Source of the DNA: JBMOMT01 sp049324835
GTDB lineage: Bacteria > Chloroflexota > Anaerolineae > CAYNKW01
NCBI GenBank assembly: GCA_049324835.1
Contig: JBMOMT010000045.1
Location: 1-64,000, forward strand
Length of the DNA: 64,000 nucleotides
Reading direction: 5' to 3'
Positions 27,595 to 36,310 of the stretch are shown in pieces. The position numbers and the translations under genes were made by a program. Every line of letters begins with the position of its first letter. Positions within the stretch are counted from its first letter, which is position 1. The notes beneath the pieces were generated by a model that saw nothing but the letters and a program-made list of their open reading frames with translations, searched no databases and was not told the DNA's origin.

Positions 27595-28290
27595 TCACAC
27601 GGCAAACACGTAACCGATGCCCGGCCTGGTCTGAATGTATTGCGGCTCTTTGGGGTCGCGCTCAATTTTCTGGCGCAGCCGATGGATGGCCTGCCAAAGC
27701 AGGCGATTCTCCCCCTCGTAGCCCACACCCCACACCTTGTCCAGCAAATACTCGGGCACCAAAACGCGCCCGGCCTGCTGCACCAATTCGTACAACAGTC
27801 GATACTCGGTGGGCGTCAACTCGATCTCTCGATCGGCGACGAACACCCGTTGTTGGGCGAAATCGACCCGAATCTCTCCGGCTTGAAAACAGGGCCGTAA
27901 ATCCGTGCGCTCCGATAGCTCCGCCCGCCGCAGCGCTGCCCGCACCCGGGCCAACAATTCTTCGGCGCTGAACGGCTTGGTCACGTAATCGTCGGCGCCG
28001 GTATCCAGCCCCCTGACCTTGTCACTGTCCTCGGCCAGCGCCGAGAGCATGATGACAGGCGCCGTGGAAAACTCGCGAATGCGCCGGCAAGTCTCATAAC
28101 CATCCATGCCCGGCATGCGGATATCCAGCACCACCAGGTCTGGCTCCTCGGCAACTGCCAGCTCGACCGCCGTCCGGCCGTCCGAGGCGGTCAACACTCG
28201 ATAACCACTGGCCTCCAGATTGACCTTGATAGCCAGCACGTACCGTGGCTCGTCATCCACAACCAGTACGCAGGGCTTGCCCCTATTCAT
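27595..28290 (-). CDS. OmpR/PhoB-family response regulator
   Basis: 231 residues: receiver (VLVVDDE, Asp in LVVLDIRMPGMDG, Lys in VTKPFS) and a winged-helix Trans_reg_C domain (LTPTEYRLLYELVQQAG to TRPGIGYVF). Such regulators bind as dimers to direct repeats about 11 bp apart. It overlaps its kinase by 8 nt. The TGGAAGGT direct repeats spaced 11 bp in front of the two neighbouring downstream genes are candidate targets (inference), which would make this the controller of archaellum expression. Confidence 0.92.
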   Translation of the reverse strand: MNRGKPCVLVVDDEPRYVLAIKVNLEASGYRVLTASDGRTAVELAVAEEPDLVVLDIRMPGMDGYETCRRIREFSTAPVIMLSALAEDSDKVRGLDTGADDYVTKPFSAEELLARVRAALRRAELSERTDLRPCFQAGEIRVDFAQQRVFVADREIELTPTEYRLLYELVQQAGRVLVPEYLLDKVWGVGYEGENRLLWQAIHRLRQKIERDPKEPQYIQTRPGIGYVFAV

Positions 28291-30514
28291 GCTGCGGCTC
28301 CTTGCCCGGCCCTACCGGCAGGGTGAAATAAAAAGTGCTGCCCACGCCCAGTGTGCTTTCCACCCAGATGCTGCCACCGTGAGCCTCGACGATGCCCTTA
28401 CACACCGACAATCCCAGACCCGCGCCCCGCACCCGCTGAGTGACCTCGTTCTCCACACGATAAAAACGTTCGAATACCCGCACCAGGTCTTGAGTCGGGA
28501 TACCCACACCCTCGTCGCTGACACGCACCATCAGTTGCCGTCTGTCCCCTCGCCCCTGCACGGTGATGGTGCCCCCCTCAGGCGAATACTTGATGGCATT
28601 GCTCAACAGATTACGCAGCAACTGCTCGATACGCTTCGGATCCACCGTGGCCATCAATGGCTCCGTGGGAAAATCGTAGACAAACTCGTGACCAACACGC
28701 TGAATCTCCATGGCGGCCAGCACCTCGCTGGCCAGCCGACCCAAATCGGTGGGCCGTCTATCCAGGGTGAGCCGCCCGCTCTCCAACTGCGACAGGTCCA
28801 GCAGATTATCCACGATCTTTTCCAGTTTTTCGGCTTCGTCGTCAATGTGCCCCAGGAACTCGCGCTGCGTCTCGGCATCGAACGTCACGTCATCGCGCAA
28901 AAGCGTGGTGCAAAAGAGCTTGATCAACCCCAGCGGCGTTCTCAGCTCGTGCGAAACGTTGGCGATCAACTCGGAGCGCAGGCGATTCAATTCGCGCAGA
29001 ATCTCGATCTCGGCGGCCTCCTCCGCGAGACGCAGGTTCTCCACCGTCACACCGATCTGGTGCCCAACGGCCGTGAAAAGCTGCACCTCCTGATCGTCCG
29101 GCACCCGAGCCACGGGCCGCAGCACATTCAACGTACCCAATACCTTGTCGCGAGAGCGAATGGGAATGCCCACCCACACCTGCTCTCCCTGCCGGTCACC
29201 CTGCGCCATGCCACCCAGCGCCGCTTCCAGCCCGCCCACGATCGTCACCTCTGCCGTGTGCGATGCCCCTTCAGCCAGGCGCTTGATGGCCGCGACCGTC
29301 TGCCCGGCAAGCCCACGGCGCAGCACCTGCGACGGCTCTCCGTTACCCTTCTCGGTCAGCACCTCCACCCAACCCGCCCGAATGTCCATCACGTCCAATA
29401 CGCGGTTCAGCATCGTCCGCAGGTTACGATTCAGCGCCAGCGACTGGCCCATGGCTGTGGCGATAGTATTGAGGGTGGTCAGCTCTTCGTTTCTTCGACG
29501 CAGCGCCTCCTCAACCCGCCCGCGCTCGACGATCTCGTGCTGAGACTGTTCGAACAGACGCGCATTCTCGATGGCAATGGCTGCCGAGGCAGCCAGCGAC
29601 TCTACCAGAGTCAGATCGTTCTGTCCAAAACGGTTCGCCGTTACGTCCACCACCTGCAACACGCCGATGATTTCTTCTTTGGTCCTCAACGGCACACTGA
29701 GCACCGAACGCATTTCCTGGCCGGTTTTTCGATCCACGTCTTTGAAATGGCGCTCATCCGCGCGGCTGTCGGCCACCACCAGACTCTGGCCGCTGCGCGC
29801 CACCCAACCCACCAGCCCCTGGGTCAACGACAGACGCCAGCCACGCACCAACTCGTTCTGCGGCCCGGTAGCCTGGCGGCAAACCAATTCACCAGCGCCG
29901 GCATCGAGCAACCACACCGAACAGGCCATCACGTCCAGCGAGCGGCGCACCTCCTCCAAAACAGCAGCCAGCACCTGATCCAGTTTGAGGGTAGAGCTAA
30001 AGACGCGGACCGCCCGGTTGAGCAGCGACAGGGCGCGGTTGCGCTCCCGCAACTCCTCCTCGGCCTGCTGCCGCTGCGCCTGCTCTTCCAGCAGCCGCCG
30101 ATAACGGTTGAGCTGGGTGATGGTGCCCACTCGCGCCAGCAGTTCGGCATTATCGAAGGGCTTGGTGACAAAATCATCGGCCCCAACATCGAGACCCCTC
30201 AGCCGAGCGTCTCGCTCACCCAGCGCGGTGATCATGACCACCGGCACGTGAGAGAGGAGCGGATCGGCGCGCAACCGGCGGCACACCTCAAAGCCATCCA
30301 GGCTGGGCATCACCACATCCAACAAGATGACGTCTGGCGTGAGCGCCGCCGCCTTTTCCAAAGCCTGGCTGCCATTGCTGGCCAAAGCCACTGTGTAACC
30401 CTCGGCAACTAACAACCGCTCGAGCGTTTCACGGATCACCGGCTCGTCATCCACAACCAGAATAGTGCTATGGGAGCTTTTGACACTCACAGGCGACAAC
30501 CCCATTTGAACCAT
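28283..30514 (-). CDS. Histidine kinase: REC-GAF-GAF-HisKA-HATPase
   Basis: 743 residues, soluble. Receiver (about 17-130, Asp in VILLDVVMPSLDG, Lys in VTKPFD), a coiled coil, two GAF domains (about 165-320 and 350-500), HisKA with the phosphoacceptor in NVSHELRTPLG, and HATPase with NLLSNAIKY, DEGVGI and GAGLGLS. The receiver at the N-terminus means the kinase itself may be tuned by another phosphodonor. It is cotranscribed with the OmpR-type regulator that it most likely phosphorylates. The GAF ligands are unknown. Two possible ATG starts are at 30514 and 30505. Confidence 0.92.
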   Translation of the reverse strand: MVQMGLSPVSVKSSHSTILVVDDEPVIRETLERLLVAEGYTVALASNGSQALEKAAALTPDVILLDVVMPSLDGFEVCRRLRADPLLSHVPVVMITALGERDARLRGLDVGADDFVTKPFDNAELLARVGTITQLNRYRRLLEEQAQRQQAEEELRERNRALSLLNRAVRVFSSTLKLDQVLAAVLEEVRRSLDVMACSVWLLDAGAGELVCRQATGPQNELVRGWRLSLTQGLVGWVARSGQSLVVADSRADERHFKDVDRKTGQEMRSVLSVPLRTKEEIIGVLQVVDVTANRFGQNDLTLVESLAASAAIAIENARLFEQSQHEIVERGRVEEALRRRNEELTTLNTIATAMGQSLALNRNLRTMLNRVLDVMDIRAGWVEVLTEKGNGEPSQVLRRGLAGQTVAAIKRLAEGASHTAEVTIVGGLEAALGGMAQGDRQGEQVWVGIPIRSRDKVLGTLNVLRPVARVPDDQEVQLFTAVGHQIGVTVENLRLAEEAAEIEILRELNRLRSELIANVSHELRTPLGLIKLFCTTLLRDDVTFDAETQREFLGHIDDEAEKLEKIVDNLLDLSQLESGRLTLDRRPTDLGRLASEVLAAMEIQRVGHEFVYDFPTEPLMATVDPKRIEQLLRNLLSNAIKYSPEGGTITVQGRGDRRQLMVRVSDEGVGIPTQDLVRVFERFYRVENEVTQRVRGAGLGLSVCKGIVEAHGGSIWVESTLGVGSTFYFTLPVGPGKEPQHE

Positions 30515-30639
30515 CGAGCTCGATGTCGATCCAACGCACCTCTCACACCTTCAGTATAATCCGGTTTCTGACCACGATCCGTTACAGATATGTTTCTGTT
30601 TGCCGGTCAAACGTTACGTGCCCGCCAGACCCTGGCTCC

Positions 30640-32025
30640 TCAGCGCGCCGCGGCGCCCAGGTGAGCCAGCATGGCCGCGCCGGTCTTGATGCCCATGTAA
30701 AAACGCTCGATCTCCAGGTTTTCGTTGGGAGCATGGTTAGATTCGTCGGGGTTGGCATAGGGCACGCCAAAGGCCGGCAGGCCCAGAATCCTGGTAAAAA
30801 CGTAATCCGGCAGGCTGCCGCCCATGGCCGGCACCAGCAGCGGCGCTTCGCCCTGAGCCGCCACGATCCCCTGGCGAATAGGCCCGGTAAACGGCGAGTC
30901 GATGGGCGTCTTGGAAGGGTACATGCTGCCCTGGCGGATGAATTCCACCCCAGGCGCATGCCGCCCGACGTGCGCCTCCACTTTGGCGAAAATCTCTTGC
31001 GGCGTCTGCGCCTCCACCAGACGAATATCGCACTTGGCAAAGGCTTCGTGGGGCAGCACCGTCTTGGAGCCGGACCCACCATAACCGCCGTGCAGGCCAT
31101 TGATGGTCAGCGTGGGCCAGGCCGAAAGACGCTCGTAATAACCGCGCCCCAGGGGCTGATCCAGCTCACGCAGGCCCAGCTCCCGCCTGACGGCCTCCAC
31201 GTCCACCGGCAGCCCGGCCAGAGCGGCGCGCTCCAGTTCCGTTTGCGGCTCCACCTGATCGTAAAAACCATCGATGGTGATCTGGCCCCGATCGTTCTTC
31301 ATGGTGCCCAACAGGTGCACCAGCGTCCAGATGGGGTTGGGCGCGATGCCGCCCCAATTGCCCGAATGTAAATCCTGGTTGGCCCCACGCGCCCGCAGCT
31401 CAAAGGAGACGATGCCCCGCACGCCAAAGCAGATGCACGAGCGCCCGCTCTCGTGAACCGGCCCATCGGAAGTGATGACCAGGTCGGCGTCGAGTTGGTC
31501 CCGGTGCTGGCGCACAAAATCGGCAATGTGCGGGCTGCCCACTTCTTCCTCGCCCTCCAGCAGCACGATCACGTTGCACGGCAGCGCGCCCCGGCAGGCC
31601 AGCAGCGACTCCACCCCCATGATCTGGGCAAAATGCTGGCCCTTGTTATCACCCACGCCGCGGGCATAGAGACGGCCGTTGCGGATGGTCGGTTCAAAGG
31701 GCGGTGAGATCCACGCCGCCAGTGGATCGGGCGGCTGGACGTCGTAATGGCCATAGAGCAGCACGGTGGGCGCGCCGGGCGCATCGGAGCGACGAGCCAG
31801 CACCATCGGCCAGCCCGCCGTGGGCAAAATCTGCACCGCCATGCCCAGCCCCTCCAGCACGCCGCCGATGTATTCGGCCACCTCGGTGATGCCCAGGCCG
31901 TGGGCGCTGATGCTGGGCCGCCGTAGATAATCCACCAATCGATCCAGAAATGCCTGGCGGCGGCCATCGACGTAGGCGAAAACATCGGCCAGATCGAGTG
32001 TATTGCCAGAGGATTCAGCGGCCAT
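30640..32025 (-). CDS. M20-family metallopeptidase (dipeptidase-like)
   Basis: 461 residues. Metal ligands of the M20 family are visible: His93 and Asp95 in GHYDVQP, bridging Asp126 in GVGDNKG, the catalytic Glu-Glu in LLEGEEEVGS (about 158-161) and Asp187 in ITSDGP. A dimerisation insert occupies roughly 200-330. M20 enzymes cleave dipeptides, N-acyl amino acids or succinyl compounds; the exact substrate is not evident, though the length suits the DapE/CNDP-like dipeptidase branch. The start codon overlaps the preceding stop as TGATG, so it is translationally coupled to the saccharopine-dehydrogenase-like gene. Confidence 0.9.
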   Translation of the reverse strand: MAAESSGNTLDLADVFAYVDGRRQAFLDRLVDYLRRPSISAHGLGITEVAEYIGGVLEGLGMAVQILPTAGWPMVLARRSDAPGAPTVLLYGHYDVQPPDPLAAWISPPFEPTIRNGRLYARGVGDNKGQHFAQIMGVESLLACRGALPCNVIVLLEGEEEVGSPHIADFVRQHRDQLDADLVITSDGPVHESGRSCICFGVRGIVSFELRARGANQDLHSGNWGGIAPNPIWTLVHLLGTMKNDRGQITIDGFYDQVEPQTELERAALAGLPVDVEAVRRELGLRELDQPLGRGYYERLSAWPTLTINGLHGGYGGSGSKTVLPHEAFAKCDIRLVEAQTPQEIFAKVEAHVGRHAPGVEFIRQGSMYPSKTPIDSPFTGPIRQGIVAAQGEAPLLVPAMGGSLPDYVFTRILGLPAFGVPYANPDESNHAPNENLEIERFYMGIKTGAAMLAHLGAAAR

Positions 32026-33227
32026 CAGATGATACCCTCCTTTGCCTCATCCACAGGGGAAAAATCCGCCTGCACCACAATGTTACGTTTCTTTAGTTCG
32101 GCCACAAAAGCCTCAAAAGGAACATCGTTCAGCGGCGAAAGCAGGCCGCGCCGCGAAATGCGGCCATCGCCGATCATCTGCGCGCCGATGCTGGTGGTGA
32201 AACCCACCGTGCGGCTCATGGCCGTAAAACCGGTTCCCAGATCGCGACGGTCGATCACTTGTAGCAGCGCGCGGGTCTTGTGCCCGTCCTGGCGGCCCGT
32301 CACGTCGACCCGCACCACCACCACGTCTCGCTCCAGAAGCCCGTATTGCAGGTGCGGCTCCAACACCGCCGCCAGATACCGCCGCCGGTTGACGGCCACT
32401 CCATCGACCAGCGCCGGCTCGTCGTCGAGCAGGTGCAGATCGACCAGCGCTTTCCAAAAGGCGCAGTGACCGGGCCAGCGCAGCACATAGCGCCCCATGT
32501 TGCGCAGGCCGGCCGTTTCGATGCCCAGCGCATCGGCGTATGCGAGCGCATCGCCGTTGGGAAAAGCCTCCAACCGCCCCAGCCCTTCGAGCTCGATCTC
32601 GTGGGTGTGTTCGGCGGCAAACATCTCTGTTGCCGGGATGTCGACGATGTGCCCCTGGCGGATGACACGCCCGGCCCGGCGGTACGAGATCAGCACCCCG
32701 TCAAAGGTCCAGGTCACTTTGTACTTGAGCGGGTTGTGCGCCGCATCTGGCTCGGGAAAGCCGGCGCCATAGGTGATGATGTCCTCGATGCGGCCACAAG
32801 CGCGCACCGCCTCACCCAGCAGCACGAGATCGATGCCCGGGTCCATGCCGAACTCGGGCAAAAGAGCCAACCCCTTGGCCCGCGCCTGGCCATCCAGCTT
32901 TTTCAACTCGGGTGTGGCATAAGAGGCATTGACCACATGCACGCCGTGCCCCACGGCCGCTGCCGCCACGCGACCGTGAAAGGCCACCGGCAGCAGATCG
33001 ATGACCACATCCGGCCCGAGGGCCATCAAACGGTCGATGCTGGGCAAATCCGCGGCATCGACGTGTTCCGGCTGCACCTTCAGGCCATAGCCCGCGTGCA
33101 CCACGTGGGCCTGAAGCGCATCAAAATCCCGATCGGCAGCGATGATCTCGGTCACGGCCTGGCTGCGCGCCAGATCGTGCAGCGCCGCTTTGCCCTGCAT
33201 GCCCACACCCAACAGCAACACTTTCAT
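32025..33227 (-). CDS. Saccharopine dehydrogenase-like oxidoreductase
   Basis: 400 residues. An N-terminal Rossmann fold with the GVGMQGK dinucleotide loop, then the Sacchrp_dh_NADP/C domain pattern (NASYATPELKKLDGQA, LLPEFGMDPGIDLVL). The family includes lysine 6-dehydrogenase, saccharopine reductase and related amino-acid dehydrogenases, using NAD(P)H. It overlaps the upstream fusion gene by four bases and the downstream M20 peptidase by one, so the three are one unit. A role in catabolism of an amino acid or an N-acyl derivative released by the peptidase is an inference. Confidence 0.8.
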   Translation of the reverse strand: MKVLLLGVGMQGKAALHDLARSQAVTEIIAADRDFDALQAHVVHAGYGLKVQPEHVDAADLPSIDRLMALGPDVVIDLLPVAFHGRVAAAAVGHGVHVVNASYATPELKKLDGQARAKGLALLPEFGMDPGIDLVLLGEAVRACGRIEDIITYGAGFPEPDAAHNPLKYKVTWTFDGVLISYRRAGRVIRQGHIVDIPATEMFAAEHTHEIELEGLGRLEAFPNGDALAYADALGIETAGLRNMGRYVLRWPGHCAFWKALVDLHLLDDEPALVDGVAVNRRRYLAAVLEPHLQYGLLERDVVVVRVDVTGRQDGHKTRALLQVIDRRDLGTGFTAMSRTVGFTTSIGAQMIGDGRISRRGLLSPLNDVPFEAFVAELKKRNIVVQADFSPVDEAKEGII

Positions 33228-35704
33228 GACTCAACCTCCAATTCTTCTTGCCGCAGTTTGTGTCGCAGCACCTTGCCCACAAAAGAACGGGGCATCTCGG
33301 TGCGAAAATGTACCTGGCAGGGCACCTGTGAAGGCCGCAGACGATCCCGGCAAAAGGCCACGATCTCTTCGGCCGTTGCCTGGTGCCCCGGTCGCAGCAC
33401 CACATGCACCCGCACCTCACCGCGACCATCCGCGCCCGGCGCGCCCACGGCGGCCGCCTCCTGCACGCTGGGGTGCTCGTACAACACCTCTTCCACATCG
33501 CGCGGATAGATCATCCGTCGGCCCACCGAGATCACGTCTCGGGTGCGGTTGATGATGCGGAAAAAGCCATCACTATCCATCTGAGCCAGATCGCCGGTGT
33601 GCAGCCAGCCATCGCGCAGGGCGGCTTCTGTCTCTTGGGGCCGGCGCCAGTAGCCCTGCATGACCTGCGGCCCGCGGATCACCAGCTCGCCAATGCCGCC
33701 TGAGGTCAACTCGCGGCCGGTGCGTGGATGCACGATGCGTGCATCGGTGCTGGGCAAAGGAATGCCAATATAGCCCAGCTTGCGCTGTCCAAAAAGAGGA
33801 TTGGCATGCGTCACCGGGCTGGCCTCGGTGAGGCCGTAACCCTCCACCAGACGCCCCTTGGTCAGCTTTTCAAAACCTTCCTGCACCTCGATGGGCAACG
33901 GGCTGGCGCCGCTGATGCAGGCCTTGACGCTGGCGATCTCGTAACTGCGCACCTTGGGGAACTCGTTGATACGGGCGTACATCGAGGGGACGCCAGGGAA
34001 AAGTGTGGGATGGTAACGGCGGATGGCCTTTAACACTGCCTCGGCGCCAAAAACGGGCGCCAATATCACCGCCGATCCACTCAACACAGCCACGTTGAGG
34101 CAGGCCGTGAGGCCATACGAGTGAGAAAAGGGCAGCACGCCCAAAAACGCCTCTTCCCCCTCCCGCAGATCGACAAACCAGGCGCGCGTTTGAACGGCGT
34201 TGGCCACCAGGTTACGATGCGACAGCATCACCCCCTTGGGCTCGCCGGTGGTGCCGCCGGTATAGAGCAGCGCCGCCAGGTCATCGGGAATCACCGGCAC
34301 AGGCGTGAAATCGCCGGCCGTGCGGCCCATCAACCGCTCCCACCACAGCACCATCTCGGCCTCATAGGCAGACAGCCGATGCCCCTCCTGGCGCTCGCGC
34401 GTCAGACGGAAAATCGTGCGCGGGAGCCAGGGCAGATAGGTCTTGACGTTGGTCAGGATGACATGGCGCACCTGGCCCTCTTTTTGCAGGGGACGCACCA
34501 CGTCGGGGTAAAAGCGGCTCAAAGTGAGCACCGTATCCGCGCCGGAATCGGCCAGTTGCCGGGCCAGCTCTTGCCGATCCGAAAGCGGATTGACCATCAC
34601 CGCCACCGCGCCGGCCATCAACGCGCCGTACAAGCCGATGACGGCCTGGGGGATATTCGGCAGCAAAATGACAAAACGATCACCCTTGCGCAGGCCCAGA
34701 TCGCGCAAAACCCCGGCCCAGCGGCGCGCTTCATCGGCCACAAAGCGATACGACAGCCGCCGCCCGCCGTATATCAGCGCCGGACGATCCGGCCAGCGGC
34801 GGGCCGATTCTTCCAACAGGCCGTGCAGGGGCTTTTCAGGCACAACGATCTCGGCCGGCACGCCCGCTTCATAGTGTTTCAGCCAGGGACGCTCGTTGAC
34901 GGCGGCCCGCGCGTCTTCCACGCCGCGGCGCCAGGAGCGCAAGCCCGTCTCCAAAAATCGCTCCAGCGCGCGGTTGACGGCCGCCGGGCGTTCCAACGGT
35001 GATTGGTGCCCGGCGGCGCGGATGATCTCTAACCGGGCGCGGGGCATTTCATAGGCCGTGCGGCGCGACATGCCCGGCCGCACGTACCAATCGCGCTGGC
35101 CGGCGACGACCAGCGTGGGGATGGTAATATCGCCCAGCAAATGCCAGCCCTGCCAGTCACCGATGCAGTTTTCGACCATCCGTTTAAAGATGTGCGGCGG
35201 CGCGTTAAAACGTCCGCGGCGCTGCAAAAAAGGCCGGATGAGCACCATCACCAGCGAGGGCAGGCGCAGCCCCAGGCGCATCACCCTGGAAAGGGGCAAA
35301 CTGGCAGCCGTGTTGACCAGCACCAGTTTGTTGAGGCGCTCCGGGTGGTGAGCGGCGAAATTGAGGCCCAGCAGCCCACCCGCCGAGTGGGCCAGCAGCA
35401 CCACCGGCTCGTGGATGCCCAGACTATCCAGCACGGCCATCAAATCGCCGGTCATTTCATCGACGCTATAGCGGCTGCGGGGTTTGTCGGAAAAGCCGTG
35501 CCCGCGCAGGTCTGGCGCGATGCAGCGGTAGCGCCGGGAAAAATGGCGGAGCTGGTTCACCCATTGCAGGGCATGGCCGCCCGCTCCCTGGACGAAAAAC
35601 AGCGCCGTATCGGCGTCGCGCGGCCCGGCATCGATCACACTCAGACGGACGGTCGGATTGTCCTGCACCTGAACTTGCACCCGCTGGCCAGCGAACTCGC
35701 TCAT
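33224..35704 (-). CDS. Alpha/beta hydrolase fused to acyl-CoA synthetase
   Basis: 826 residues. Residues about 30-270 are an alpha/beta hydrolase with a nucleophile elbow AHSAGG and late His in AAGHQSP. Residues about 295-820 are an AMP-forming ligase with the P-loop-like YTGGTTGEPKGVMLSH, the A5 motif EGYGLTE and the HTGDLAQMDSDGF motif; the A10 lysine is probably in FVGKVLRH. The hydrolase could release an acid that the ligase activates to acyl-CoA. The gene starts a three-gene coupled set with a dehydrogenase and a peptidase. Both halves look intact, so it is not a frameshift artefact. Confidence 0.88.
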   Translation of the reverse strand: MSEFAGQRVQVQVQDNPTVRLSVIDAGPRDADTALFFVQGAGGHALQWVNQLRHFSRRYRCIAPDLRGHGFSDKPRSRYSVDEMTGDLMAVLDSLGIHEPVVLLAHSAGGLLGLNFAAHHPERLNKLVLVNTAASLPLSRVMRLGLRLPSLVMVLIRPFLQRRGRFNAPPHIFKRMVENCIGDWQGWHLLGDITIPTLVVAGQRDWYVRPGMSRRTAYEMPRARLEIIRAAGHQSPLERPAAVNRALERFLETGLRSWRRGVEDARAAVNERPWLKHYEAGVPAEIVVPEKPLHGLLEESARRWPDRPALIYGGRRLSYRFVADEARRWAGVLRDLGLRKGDRFVILLPNIPQAVIGLYGALMAGAVAVMVNPLSDRQELARQLADSGADTVLTLSRFYPDVVRPLQKEGQVRHVILTNVKTYLPWLPRTIFRLTRERQEGHRLSAYEAEMVLWWERLMGRTAGDFTPVPVIPDDLAALLYTGGTTGEPKGVMLSHRNLVANAVQTRAWFVDLREGEEAFLGVLPFSHSYGLTACLNVAVLSGSAVILAPVFGAEAVLKAIRRYHPTLFPGVPSMYARINEFPKVRSYEIASVKACISGASPLPIEVQEGFEKLTKGRLVEGYGLTEASPVTHANPLFGQRKLGYIGIPLPSTDARIVHPRTGRELTSGGIGELVIRGPQVMQGYWRRPQETEAALRDGWLHTGDLAQMDSDGFFRIINRTRDVISVGRRMIYPRDVEEVLYEHPSVQEAAAVGAPGADGRGEVRVHVVLRPGHQATAEEIVAFCRDRLRPSQVPCQVHFRTEMPRSFVGKVLRHKLRQEELEVES

Positions 35705-35737
35705 GCGCCCCCCTTTTACCGCCCCCAGGCGGCGGTT

Positions 35738-36199
35738 CTACAACCCGCCCGCCACGAGCGAGCTCTCGATAAAGCGCTGCCACACTTCATTGGGCTCCCA
35801 GATGTGGAGCATCGTTTCTCGCGCCGCCGCCAGCGGCGCTCCCTGGCGGATGATACGGTAGAGAAAGACAAAAACGGATACCCGCATGTTCACCACGCAA
35901 TGCAGCCACACTCTTTTGCCCTGGTTGCGCTCCATCGCCTCGAAAAAGCGCTCCAGGTCTGCGGCAGTCGGCGACAGCCACACCACCGGGATGTGAATGT
36001 AATCCATCCCCAGCCCGGCTACGATCTCCCCCTCGTCCGGCAGGGCATCGGTCGAATCGGGCATGGCCAGGTTGATCACGACCTGATAACCGGCAGCCCG
36101 AATGAGGGCAAACTGTTCGCGAGTGGGTTGCCCAGACGTACAGAGCGTGTCCGAAACGGGTAAAAAAGACCGAATGACGCTTGCACCGTGAGCCGGCAT
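35738..36199 (-). CDS. Tyrosine-phosphatase-like protein with altered P-loop
   Basis: 153 residues. The fold matches small PTP/DSP-like proteins (SGQPTREQFALIRAAGYQVV and NLAMPDS are typical). The expected HCxxGxxR active-site loop reads HCVVNMRVS, with Asn and one residue fewer between Cys and Arg. The Cys and Arg are kept, but the shorter loop makes classic phosphatase activity doubtful. I prefer ATG 36199, with GGAG upstream, to the GTG at 36229. It lies 33 nt before the hydrolase-ligase fusion. Confidence 0.7.
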   Translation of the reverse strand: MPAHGASVIRSFLPVSDTLCTSGQPTREQFALIRAAGYQVVINLAMPDSTDALPDEGEIVAGLGMDYIHIPVVWLSPTAADLERFFEAMERNQGKRVWLHCVVNMRVSVFVFLYRIIRQGAPLAAARETMLHIWEPNEVWQRFIESSLVAGGL

Positions 36200-36310
36200 C
36201 CAACCACCTCTCCTCAAAATTGAGCGCACCGGCGATCAAACAGAGCCGGGCCAGACGCTTCTCCTCGATGGCGTCGTTGCCCGGCTCGTCTTTCAGGCCG
36301 CCCCTGCATC

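Noticed and set aside
28220..30412. 730-codon open frame on the plus strand opposite the REC-GAF-GAF kinase
   Set aside because: Composition is His/Gln/Arg/Pro-rich with no domain, and the opposite strand encodes a complete kinase. Such mirror frames are common in high-GC DNA.
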